Source of the DNA: Candidatus Loosdrechtia aerotolerans
GTDB lineage: Bacteria; Planctomycetota; Brocadiia; Brocadiales; Brocadiaceae
Assembly (NCBI GenBank): GCA_021646405.1
Contig: SOER01000007.1
Coordinates: 1-64,000, forward strand
Direction: 5' to 3'
Length of the DNA stretch: 64,000 nt
This document shows, one piece after another, positions 8,588 through 16,403 of the stretch; within the stretch, counting starts at the first letter, position 1, and every line of letters begins with the position of its first letter. Made by a program: the position numbers and the translations under genes. The notes beneath the pieces were generated by a model, which was not told the DNA's origin, did no database searches, and saw only the letters and a program-made list of their open reading frames with translations.

Positions 8588-9274
8588 TTAATGAAGATTA
8601 TGACGAAACAGGTAGAGTTCTATGAAATGGAAGATCCAGCTACCAAGATAGGCAAAACAGAGTAACGTTATCCAAAAAGATTTCAGAAAATCAGTATATT
8701 TGCGATTTTTTGTATAGTGTTCGAGTCCTTTTACCGCCAGGGTAATCAGTGCGGGATTTAGAAAGAGTTCGTTAGTACCTGGCTCGGTGTTTTCACCAAT
8801 AAGATTAAAGAGGATACCAACCACGACACTGATAAACAGAGAAAGATAGATATTTTCTTTAGCAAAGATAACACAAGAAATAATGAATGCGTGTGAAAAG
8901 AGTGATGCTATGAATTCGTGCAAGCCTCTGTAAAATTCATACGAGATGATTAAATAGGGAATATGAAAGAAGATCAGGATGGTATCATTTTCCTGATTTT
9001 TATTGTATAACAGCAGCAGCAAGGACGTTGGTGCAATAAGTTTGAGTATGTCATTGTCGCTCAAGTACTCCATATCACCAAAGAAAACACAGAGCACCGC
9101 AATTACCCCCCCCAGATAAAAAAATATCTGCTTTTTATAGCTGAATCTTAACATCCATCTGGCAAAAAGAAAAACAAGAAATGACTTTATTGTCGTAAGA
9201 CATTCCTTGAGCCAGAAGATTTCTTTATATATATAGGCCAGGTCCTTTATACCTTCTAAAATAAATTCCATCAT
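8588..9274 (-). CDS. Unrecognised multi-pass membrane protein, tandem copy B
   Basis: 228 residues, paralogous to copy A along its full length, with an extra six-residue tail after the shared HFIELYL end and one extra Leu in the LLLLL run (CAG repeats at the DNA level). About six membrane segments and no cysteine pairs or obvious catalytic motif. Differences concentrate in the N-terminus and the loop before ENIYLSLFIS. It is the first gene of the pair, starting 32 bases from the IS5-type end at 9307. Duplication is seen directly; function is unknown. Confidence 0.7.
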   Translation of the reverse strand: MMEFILEGIKDLAYIYKEIFWLKECLTTIKSFLVFLFARWMLRFSYKKQIFFYLGGVIAVLCVFFGDMEYLSDNDILKLIAPTSLLLLLYNKNQENDTILIFFHIPYLIISYEFYRGLHEFIASLFSHAFIISCVIFAKENIYLSLFISVVVGILFNLIGENTEPGTNELFLNPALITLAVKGLEHYTKNRKYTDFLKSFWITLLCFAYLGSWIFHFIELYLFRHNLH

Positions 9275-9306
9275 ACTATATTAAATTCAGGATTTATAAT
9301 ATATAC

Positions 9307-9412
9307 GGCTTTGTTGCACAAAGCCCCATATTTATCTGATATACTATACATTATAGTAAGTAAAATAGTATCAAAAAGTATTTTTGCATAATAAGAAGAG
9401 TATATATCAGTA
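9307..9412. mobile_element. IS5-type element end, copy 2 (inverted)
   Basis: It begins with GGCTTTGTTGCACAAAGCC (9307-9325), the exact reverse complement of 2301-2319, and continues for about 85 bases as a diverged inverted copy of 2218-2300. Shared landmarks are CATATTTAT, AAAATAGTAT and AAAAAGTATTTTTGCATAA. The element body extends rightwards. Confidence 0.65.
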
Positions 9413-9433
9413 TGAGCTGAGAATTTCAGACAC

Positions 9434-9553
9434 ATGAGGAATACTTCTCTAAAACGCTGGAAAGAGGGAGTGAAATACCATATCCGTTCACTGGTAGAAA
9501 ATGCCATCTTTCGCTTGAAAAGTATCTTTGGGGATAAAAGGATACTTCTGTAA
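9434..9553 (+). pseudogene. Transposase remnant, different IS5 subgroup
   Basis: A short frame from ATG 9434 to TAA 9551-9553 encodes LKRWKEGVKYHIRSLVENAI and FRLKSIFGDK, the C-terminal block of IS5/IS4-type DDE transposases that contains the catalytic Glu. Only about 39 residues remain, directly behind the element end at 9307-9412. It differs from the remnant at 2020-2223 although the adjoining element ends are homologous. Non-functional. Confidence 0.65.
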
Positions 9554-9650
9554 GGAGGTTATGAAAGTTTGTAAATAAGTTATAACTTGGATAAAATATC
9601 CTTTCTCTCTGTATAAATGTATTTACTTTTCGTTACCACTATATGCTCTC

Positions 9651-10979
9651 TCAAAGCTCTTTAAGGCATATTTCGAATATTGACAATGCAATATCAGCAT
9701 CGTTTCTCGAAAGAATCAGTGGCGGACAAAAGCGTATGGCACTGCGTCCGCAGCCTAACAACAAAAGTCCTTTTGAGAACGCCTTTTGAATAATGCGGTC
9801 TCGTTCTTCCGGAGCAAATTCTTTTGTGCCTTTATCTTTCACAATCTCAACAGCAAGCATAAGTCCTAACCCTCTCACATCACCAATTACCGGATACGTG
9901 TGTTCCAGTCTCTTGAGTTGATTTAAAATATAAGCGCCTTGCCTGGCCGCATTTTCAACTAATCCGTCTTCAAGAAGCTGGATGGTGGTAAGTGCAGCAT
10001 GACAACTGATGGGATTACCTCCAAAGGTACTTGCATGGCTGCCGGATACCCAATCCATTATCTCTTCAGATGCAACGGTAGCGGATAGTGGCAGTCCTGA
10101 TGCTATGCCTTTCGCAATGGTAATAATATCCGGAACTACACCAAAATGTTCGCAGGCAAACATCTTCCCTGTTCTCCCCATACCTGATTGTACCTCGTCA
10201 GCAACGTACAGGATATTGTAATCGCGCGTTAGTTGATATAGCGCTGCATGAAATTCTCGTGGAGGCACAATATATCCACCTTCTCCCTGAACAATCTCAA
10301 CAAAAATTGCTGCAACATCTTCCGGCGGTACTTTTGTTTTAAACAGCTCTTCCCGTATCCATGCTACACATGCAGCATTACAGTTGTCTGGTGTCAGGTT
10401 ATAATGACACCTGTAGCAATATGCATAAGGAACATGGATAACTTCCGGAATAAGGGGGAGAAAACGCTTTCGATGGTTTAATTTGCTGGCAGTAAGTGAG
10501 AGTGCCCCCATGGTTCTTCCATGGAAAGCATTGTAAAAGGCTATAACAACATTCCTTTTGGTATGGTATCGCGCTAATTTGAATGCTGCCTCTACAGATT
10601 CAGCACCGGAGTTTCCAAAGAAAGTTTTTTTTGTGCCGGGTCCGGGACAGATTGCAGATAATTTTTCAGCTAACAAGATTTGTAAGGGATTATAAAAATC
10701 TGCGCCGGACATATGAATTAAGGTGTTTGCCTGGTCTGTAATTGATGATATAATCTGATTGTGATTATGACCGGTACTACAAACGGCAATACCTGCAGTA
10801 AAATCGAGAAAGATATTACCATCGACATCCTCTACTGTCATGCCCTTTGCACTTTTTACCACCAGTGGATATCCTTTCGTCAGGGATGGAGAGATAAATT
10901 TCTTTTCCTTCTCGATATATTGAATTGCTTGAGGACCAGGAAGTCCGGTTCGTATATAAGGATAATTATCCGGTGCCAT
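9651..10979 (-). CDS. Class-III PLP-dependent aminotransferase
   Basis: About 442 residues from the ATG at 10979, preferred because GGAG lies 6 bases upstream; an in-frame TTG at 11003 would add eight residues. Fold-type I class III motifs are present: FGNSGAESVEAAFKLAR, AFHGRTMGALS, the metal-like insert CYRCHYNLTPDNC seen in archaeal-type relatives, ADEVQSGMGRTG, and the PLP lysine in TIAKGIASGLPL. The family covers 4-aminobutyrate, ornithine and acetylornithine aminotransferases and related racemases. The Cys-rich insert points to the 4-aminobutyrate/ornithine-like branch rather than ArgD, but the substrate is open. Monocistronic. Confidence 0.88.
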   Translation of the reverse strand: MAPDNYPYIRTGLPGPQAIQYIEKEKKFISPSLTKGYPLVVKSAKGMTVEDVDGNIFLDFTAGIAVCSTGHNHNQIISSITDQANTLIHMSGADFYNPLQILLAEKLSAICPGPGTKKTFFGNSGAESVEAAFKLARYHTKRNVVIAFYNAFHGRTMGALSLTASKLNHRKRFLPLIPEVIHVPYAYCYRCHYNLTPDNCNAACVAWIREELFKTKVPPEDVAAIFVEIVQGEGGYIVPPREFHAALYQLTRDYNILYVADEVQSGMGRTGKMFACEHFGVVPDIITIAKGIASGLPLSATVASEEIMDWVSGSHASTFGGNPISCHAALTTIQLLEDGLVENAARQGAYILNQLKRLEHTYPVIGDVRGLGLMLAVEIVKDKGTKEFAPEERDRIIQKAFSKGLLLLGCGRSAIRFCPPLILSRNDADIALSIFEICLKEL

Positions 10980-11103
10980 ATGTTTCTCCAATGATAGTAC
11001 CAATACGGTTTCATTTCTTTAACAGCAATAAAAATATTAATTATATACAAGACCTTGATTAACAAACAGATATTTTTTTCCTCATATTTAAAAACACAGG
11101 GAC

Positions 11104-11132
11104 TTGACAAATTTATATTTTAATTTTATAAA
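11104..11132 (+). promoter_or_regulatory. Candidate sigma-70 promoter for the TPR gene
   Basis: TTGACA (11104-11109), 17-base spacer, TATAAA (11127-11132). It lies 66 bases before the ATG at 11199. Confidence 0.6.
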
Positions 11133-11198
11133 TATATTTATCTATGAGCAATGCCTATAATTATAATAGTTTATTCAGATTACGAGAGAACGTGAAAA

Positions 11199-11642
11199 AT
11201 GAAACAAACAAGCAGATTTTTTGATTCTATCACCTTACCTGATTATAAATTTACTATCCAATCGCCTGATTTTAAGAAGGAGGGTGAAGAATTCGTAATC
11301 TGGTTTCTTGAGGGTATTCTTGAGAATAACCCCAATTATGTTGACTGCCTCATGTACTTAGGTAATATATATACGGCAAATGGAATGTATAAAAAAGGAC
11401 TTTTGATAGACAAGCGATTGTGTTGCCTGAGGCCGAATGATCCTGTAGTTCATTACAACCTTGCCTGCAGTTATACATTATTAAAGGACCTTGATGCGGC
11501 TTTTCAGGCATTAGAGAAGGCAATTGTGCTGGGCTATAAAGACATTTATCACCTGGAGCAGGATAAAGACCTGGCCCTTTTACGGGAGGACATCAGGTAC
11601 AAGAAACTAGTTGCAAAGATGAAAAAGCGCCAGTTTATTTAA
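11199..11642 (+). CDS. Small TPR-repeat protein
   Basis: 147 residues made largely of tetratricopeptide-like helical pairs: NPNYVDCLMYLGNIYTANG, then NDPVVHYNLACSYTLLKDLD and AFQALEKAIVLGY. The end (DKDLALLREDIRYKKLV) is typical of TPR proteins such as the TPR_10/11 group. No signal peptide or membrane segment, so it is a cytoplasmic protein-protein adaptor by inference. Its 3' end overlaps that of the convergent coaX by 8 bases. Partners are unknown. Confidence 0.8.
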   Translation: MKQTSRFFDSITLPDYKFTIQSPDFKKEGEEFVIWFLEGILENNPNYVDCLMYLGNIYTANGMYKKGLLIDKRLCCLRPNDPVVHYNLACSYTLLKDLDAAFQALEKAIVLGYKDIYHLEQDKDLALLREDIRYKKLVAKMKKRQFI

Positions 11643-12396
11643 GGGAGGCGAGATTAGCTTTGTAGACAATCCTTATCCCCTGCAGGGTAAGGTCAGGGAT
11701 TACATTGGCAATAAGGGGAATCTCCTGCGCCAGTATTTTTGCATCCCCTCCCGTTGCGACTATTGTTGGCGTACATTTTAATTCATTACAAAGCATGTGT
11801 ATAAGGTTACTTACCATACCAACAGTACCCCAATAAATACCAGAATTCACAGCATCTTCTGTATTTTTTCCCAGGACGTGTTCCGGTTTATGAACGAATA
11901 CTTCAGGTAAGAACGCTGTGTAATGGTGCAATGCCTTTGAGGATGTTTTGATTCCGGGGGCAATAATACCTCCCAAAAAAGCCCCCTTGTTATTTATCAC
12001 ATCAAGTGTAATTGCAGTACCAGCATCAATAATAACTATCCAGTTTTTTATTCTCTCAAATGCTGCTACTGCATTTACTAATCGGTCAGTACCGGTTCTT
12101 TCAGGATGATCAGTTAAAACGGGAATGGGAACAGGAATATCTTTGCCAATACATTGGGGCTTTAAAGAATAATATTTTTCTAAACATTCAGTAATAAAGA
12201 CTTCTACCTTTGGATTAACAGAAGAGAAAATGGCTGCTTTTACATGATGAGGGATAGCTGAACGCAAAAGTTCCCGAAAATCAGCTTGAGACGTGTTTAT
12301 AACTCTATTGTCCAGTGAACAGGAGGAAATGAGGGCATCTTCTTTAAATACCCCAAGGTGAACGCTGGTATTGCCGATATCAATCGCTAACAACAT
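11635..12396 (-). CDS. coaX: Type III pantothenate kinase
   Basis: 253 residues, normal for the family. It phosphorylates pantothenate in the first committed step of CoA synthesis. ASKHA-fold motifs are visible: MLLAIDIGNTSVHLGVF (phosphate 1), HPERTGTDRLVNAVAA, WIVIIDAGTAITLDVI, GGIIAPGIKTSSKALHHYTAFLP, and ATGGDA near the C-terminus. It is the last gene of the minus-strand run rplU-rpmA-obg-coaX, 18 bases after obg. It overlaps the 3' end of the convergent TPR gene. Confidence 0.95.
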   Translation of the reverse strand: MLLAIDIGNTSVHLGVFKEDALISSCSLDNRVINTSQADFRELLRSAIPHHVKAAIFSSVNPKVEVFITECLEKYYSLKPQCIGKDIPVPIPVLTDHPERTGTDRLVNAVAAFERIKNWIVIIDAGTAITLDVINNKGAFLGGIIAPGIKTSSKALHHYTAFLPEVFVHKPEHVLGKNTEDAVNSGIYWGTVGMVSNLIHMLCNELKCTPTIVATGGDAKILAQEIPLIANVIPDLTLQGIRIVYKANLASLK

Positions 12397-12414
12397 AATA
12401 CTGCTGTATCATTT

Positions 12415-13419
12415 TTAGGATAATATTTCACGTAAGGCATTGGTAATCAGGTTTAAAAGTGTGTCTAAGTTTTCACCGGTAACCATCGAGACCGGACATA
12501 CCGGCTTTGATATTTTTTTTTCCAGTGCCTGAATATATTCATTTTCCGTCTCCCGGTCCAGGAGGTCTGTTTTGTTTGCTACAATAATCTCTTTTTTTTC
12601 GGTAAGCTGGGGGTTGTACTGTTGTAATTCATTCCGGATAATATGGTATGCGTCTTCAGGTTTTGTTGTTGCATAGGGAGAGATGTCCAGGAGATGTACC
12701 AGGAGTTTTGTCCTTTCAATATGACGTAAAAATTCGTCCCCGAGTCCTATCCCTTTATGTGCACCTTCAACGAGTCCAGGGATATCAGCCATGACAAACC
12801 TTCGGTAATCCTTAAGCTCAACAATCCCGAGTTGCGGTTGAAGTGTGGTAAAGGGATATTCTGCGATTTTAGGTCTTGCGGCGGATAAACGGGAGAGTAA
12901 AGTTGATTTTCCAGCGTTTGGCATTCCAATGAGCCCTACATCTGCAAGTAGTTTTAACTGGAGGATGATCCATCGTTCTTCTCCTGGCTTACCCTTTTCT
13001 GCATGCCGTGGAACCTGATTTGTCGATGATGCAAAATACTTATTTCCCCTCCCTCCTCTTCCTCCTCTTGCAATAACAACGCTTTCTCCTGCAGTACTCA
13101 TATCCTTTAAAATACGTCCGCTTTCCTTATCGATTACTATAGTACCTTTTGGCAAATCAATAAGGATGTCCTCGCCACTTTTGCCCGTTCTCGTATTCCC
13201 TTTTCCATGTGCCCCGTTTTCCGCTATATATTTTACCCGGGAAGTGAGATCGAGTAATGTATCTACCTTACCACTAATATGGAGTATAACATCCCCGCCT
13301 TTACCGCCGTCTCCTCCATCGGGTCCGCCATGAGGGATATACTTTTCTCTTCGGAAGCTGATGCAGCCGTTTCCTCCGTCGCCTCCTTTTACATAGATAA
13401 CTGCTTCATCAATAAACAC
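12415..13419 (-). CDS. obgE: Obg family GTPase
   Basis: 334 residues, the minimal Obg length without a long C-terminal domain. The glycine-rich Obg fold (GGDGGNGCISFRREKYIPHG and further Gly repeats) occupies residues 1-155. The G domain follows with G1 GMPNAGKST, G3 DIPGLVEGAH and G4 NKTD. Obg acts in 50S ribosome maturation and stress signalling. It follows L21 and L27, 26 bases after rpmA, the widely conserved rplU-rpmA-obg order. Confidence 0.96.
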   Translation of the reverse strand: MFIDEAVIYVKGGDGGNGCISFRREKYIPHGGPDGGDGGKGGDVILHISGKVDTLLDLTSRVKYIAENGAHGKGNTRTGKSGEDILIDLPKGTIVIDKESGRILKDMSTAGESVVIARGGRGGRGNKYFASSTNQVPRHAEKGKPGEERWIILQLKLLADVGLIGMPNAGKSTLLSRLSAARPKIAEYPFTTLQPQLGIVELKDYRRFVMADIPGLVEGAHKGIGLGDEFLRHIERTKLLVHLLDISPYATTKPEDAYHIIRNELQQYNPQLTEKKEIIVANKTDLLDRETENEYIQALEKKISKPVCPVSMVTGENLDTLLNLITNALREILS

Positions 13420-13445
13420 GTTATAATCCGGCGTTCCTGAAGCGC

Positions 13446-13697
13446 TTACTGAGTACGCGAACTGTATACACTTACCCGGTGTCGTGTCTCAAACTTTACA
13501 ACACCATCTATTAAGGAAAAGAGCGTATTATCCCTCCCTATACTGACATTTAACCCTGGCCTGAATTTTGTACCACACTGGCGCACAATTATAGAACCTG
13601 CCTTCACAGATTGGCCACCAAACCTTTTTACCCCCCGCATTTGGGGATTACTATCTCTTCCGTTCTTTGAGGAGCCCTGTCCCTTTTTATGAGCCAT
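13446..13697 (-). CDS. rpmA: 50S ribosomal protein L27
   Basis: 83 residues. It starts [20 protein letters not shown] and carries [19 protein letters not shown] and [19 protein letters not shown], the L27 signature. The N-terminus is the short form without the cleavable extension seen in Firmicutes. It sits between rplU (47-base gap) and obg, with AAGGAGG a few bases before the ATG. Confidence 0.97.
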   Translation of the reverse strand: MAHKKGQGSSKNGRDSNPQMRGVKRFGGQSVKAGSIIVRQCGTKFRPGLNVSIGRDNTLFSLIDGVVKFETRHRVSVYSSRTQ

Positions 13698-13744
13698 ATG
13701 AATAACCTCCTTACTCTTATATAAAATGAAAAATAAGACTATAT

Positions 13745-14065
13745 TTAACTTAAAACAATTTCTTTAACTTTTATTTGGGTATATTTTTCACGATGCCCCC
13801 TTCTGGTCATAGATTCTTTCCTTCTGCGGAATTTTATTGTCATAGACTTCTTACCTTTTTTAACACCTTTGACTTCTGCAATAACCTTTGCGTTTCTATT
13901 GTTTGTAACCCCGATAGTCGCGTTACCGTTCTCATCAGAATAAACAAGTACATCGTTAAACTCCAGGGTTTCTCCAACTTCTGTATTGGCTTTTAAGTCA
14001 ATAAGGTGTTGTTCCCCTGTTCTTACTTTGTATTGCTTCCCCCTATCCTTTATTATTGCGTACAT
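13745..14065 (-). CDS. rplU: 50S ribosomal protein L21
   Basis: 106 residues, normal length. It starts [14 protein letters not shown] and has the C-terminal [21 protein letters not shown] typical region of L21 (variants of RRKxxxRxxGHRQxxTxVxI). It is the first ribosomal gene of the rplU-rpmA-obg set and follows the RNase G gene by 75 bases; that gap contains a small imperfect stem (TTTCTACAGAAA) that could be part of a leader. Confidence 0.96.
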   Translation of the reverse strand: MYAIIKDRGKQYKVRTGEQHLIDLKANTEVGETLEFNDVLVYSDENGNATIGVTNNRNAKVIAEVKGVKKGKKSMTIKFRRRKESMTRRGHREKYTQIKVKEIVLS

Positions 14066-14140
14066 TTTAAACTCTCCTTTCTATGACAGCTTTCTGTAGA
14101 AACAGTATGAGTATTCCATGATAAAATAAAATGGTAAAAG

Positions 14141-15664
14141 CTATATAATAACAGGTTCATCTTTTTGATTCAAATAGCGAATCTCTATTTTACTATATTC
14201 ATGATCCAGAGCACTAAGAATATTTATTTTCTTATTGCAGGATTCTTCTATTTCTAACATCTGCTTTCTTTTTTGATTTTGTAAGTAATTAGCAACTTTC
14301 GAATTTGCAATAATCTCAATTTTGGCAATCTGCGGTAAATGGATAGCAAACTTTAAATCTCTCATAGCACTTAAACAAAGGCTTTCAACCGTTTTAGTAT
14401 ATCCAGTTCCCCCGCAAAATTTACATTCTTCAAAAAGAACATCCCGGAGACTATACCGGATCCTCTGCCGGGTAAGTTCAACGGTGCAGAACTTTGACAT
14501 TTTCAACATTTTTGTTCGTGCTTTATCCCTTTTAAGAGCGTCTGTAAGGGCTTTTTCAATTGCATGGATATGCTCTTCTTCCCGCATATCGATGAAATCG
14601 ATTACGATTACTCCTCCGAGATCCCTCAGCCGTATTTGCCGTGCAACTTCTCTTGCAGCTTTGAGATTAGTCTTAAAAGCGGTTTCTTCCGGATCGCTTT
14701 CCTCTTTAAACCTACCACTGTTTACATCGATCGCAACGAGCGCCTCGGTTTGTTCAATTATAATTGAACCACCTCTGGGAAGAGGAATCTTTTTCCTGTT
14801 TATATGCTCAATTTCTTTTTCGATATTGTACTTATGAAATAATGGTTTATCCTCGGTATAAAGGGTAAGGATTTTCTCATACTTTGGCATAATAATGCGG
14901 AGAAAATCCCGCGTTCTCCCGTAGACTGGTTCTGAATCTACGATGATTTCCTTGATATCTGTTGAAAAGATATCTCTGATAGCACGGATAACTAAGTCAC
15001 TTTCCTGGTAAATGACTGCAGGTGTATTGATACTTTTTGCCCGCTTCGCAATATTTTTCCAGAGCCGTAGCAGATAATGGAAGTCCTTATGGATCTCTTT
15101 TTTCGTTTGATGTTCCCCTGCTGTCCGTATAATAAAACCTACTTTAGCCGGGGGATTTAAACCCGCAAGTATTCTTTTTAACCGCTGACGTTCTTCCTCA
15201 CTACTGATTTTCCTCGAGACTCCGTGCCGGGATACACCGGGCATTAAAACCAGGTACCTTCCGGGTAAGCTGATATAGGTTGTTAAACTCGGGCCCTTTG
15301 CACCAATGCCCTCTTTTATTACCTGAACCAGTATTTCCTGTCCCTGGTGTAAAAGATCCCGTATCTTATAATGATATTCCTGATGAGGTTTGCCTGCCAT
15401 ATCATTTTCTACGATCTGTTCTCCGTTTCCCGTGGGGGGGAGAACATCTGATACATGAAGAAACCCGTTTTTTTTCAGTCCAATATCAACAAATGCGGCC
15501 TCGATACTTGGTTCGATGTTAACAACCCTTCCTTTGTAGATATTTCCGGCAATCTGCTCCCGAGAACTCCTTTCAATATATAATTCCTCAAGAATATTAT
15601 TTTCTAAGATGGCCATGCGGCATTCTTCTGGTTCAACGGCATTAATAAGCATCCTCTTGTCCAT
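14141..15664 (-). CDS. rng: Ribonuclease E/G family endoribonuclease
   Basis: 507 residues, the length of RNase G (no RNase E scaffold tail). An N-terminal S1-like domain (NIYKGRVVNIEPSIEAAFVDIGL, 41-63) is followed by the 5'-sensor/DNase I-like catalytic part with the metal-binding aspartates in LVAIDVNSGRF and GGVIVIDFIDM. The zinc-link cysteines are in CKFCGG near 420. The enzyme cleaves single-stranded RNA and matures 16S rRNA. The adjacency TIGR03936-rng-rplU-rpmA is shared with many bacteria. The upstream gene ends 14 bases before this start. Confidence 0.94.
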   Translation of the reverse strand: MDKRMLINAVEPEECRMAILENNILEELYIERSSREQIAGNIYKGRVVNIEPSIEAAFVDIGLKKNGFLHVSDVLPPTGNGEQIVENDMAGKPHQEYHYKIRDLLHQGQEILVQVIKEGIGAKGPSLTTYISLPGRYLVLMPGVSRHGVSRKISSEEERQRLKRILAGLNPPAKVGFIIRTAGEHQTKKEIHKDFHYLLRLWKNIAKRAKSINTPAVIYQESDLVIRAIRDIFSTDIKEIIVDSEPVYGRTRDFLRIIMPKYEKILTLYTEDKPLFHKYNIEKEIEHINRKKIPLPRGGSIIIEQTEALVAIDVNSGRFKEESDPEETAFKTNLKAAREVARQIRLRDLGGVIVIDFIDMREEEHIHAIEKALTDALKRDKARTKMLKMSKFCTVELTRQRIRYSLRDVLFEECKFCGGTGYTKTVESLCLSAMRDLKFAIHLPQIAKIEIIANSKVANYLQNQKRKQMLEIEESCNKKINILSALDHEYSKIEIRYLNQKDEPVII

Positions 15665-15678
15665 GAATTTTTCCTTAG

Positions 15679-16302
15679 TTAGGCAGAAGATATGTTGACT
15701 TTTGTTCTGATAATTTCAAAGAACTCTTTTCCCCTGGTAAAACCGAGTATATGAAGTATCTCTTCAGGCTTTGCTGTACCCCCGGGTGTCATTCTTAAGG
15801 TTATGATCAACTTATTGGATTTTATCTGAATATCTTTAACAGATGGCCGGATATCAAAGAGTTTGTGATGTCCATCCTTTAATCGGTTTACCGTAATGGA
15901 TGATTGTTGTAAAAACGTATTAACCTTTACTGTTTTTAAAAGGCTCGCATCCTGGAAAATAACTTCATAACATATATCACCAATATGATTCTTTGTGGAA
16001 TCGGATATCACTTCTCCTGAAAGAATCTGAATTTCTTTTGGTAGTTGCCGGCTTAAGCATTCATGTAAAATCTCAAGGGGTATCGGTTTTTGCAGTTCCA
16101 ATTCCAAAATTTCGTCTTTACCGATTATTCCAACACTCAAAGCCAGTGGGATGGATAGCCTTGGGTGAGGGTTAAAGCCTTTGGATATCTCAATGGGTAT
16201 GTGCGCTCTTCTTACAGCCCTTTCAAAAACCTTCATTAAATCATGATGAGAGATAAAACGAATATCTCCTGTTTTTGTAAAACGAATACGTATTCTTAAG
16301 AT
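15679..16302 (-). CDS. TIGR03936/DUF2344 radical-SAM-linked protein, apparently non-ATG start
   Basis: The first ATG (16236) would give 185 residues but would cut off a conserved N-terminus. In the same frame upstream reads RIRIRFTKTGDIRFISHHDL, then MKVFERAVRRAHIPIE, matching the family start (RIRFSKTG..RFLSHLDLMRVFERALRR). The frame is open only back to a stop at 16318-16320 and contains no ATG, GTG or TTG before 16236. The likely start is ATC at 16302 or ATA at 16293, with AAGAGG about 11 bases upstream of the ATC. I place the start at 16302 provisionally. The family accompanies TIGR03960 radical SAM proteins; its role is unknown. Confidence 0.75.
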   Translation of the reverse strand: MLRIRIRFTKTGDIRFISHHDLMKVFERAVRRAHIPIEISKGFNPHPRLSIPLALSVGIIGKDEILELELQKPIPLEILHECLSRQLPKEIQILSGEVISDSTKNHIGDICYEVIFQDASLLKTVKVNTFLQQSSITVNRLKDGHHKLFDIRPSVKDIQIKSNKLIITLRMTPGGTAKPEEILHILGFTRGKEFFEIIRTKVNISSA

Positions 16303-16403
16303 AGAATAATCAACCTCTTACAAAACAATTCAAATATAATAAAATAAAATACTTAAGGAAAAGTTTAATATTGATATTTCCTGCTGTCAAGGATATTTTA
16401 GCC

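Noticed and set aside
9271-9507. Minus-strand 78-residue frame
   Set aside because: It lies over the IS end and is antisense to the transposase fragment at 9434-9553.
10979-11003. TTG start for the aminotransferase
   Set aside because: GGAG sits at good spacing before the ATG at 10979, within the longer version's coding region.
14322-14837. 171-residue plus-strand frame inside the RNase G gene
   Set aside because: Shadow of a well-conserved minus-strand gene; serine/leucine-rich composition typical of antisense frames.
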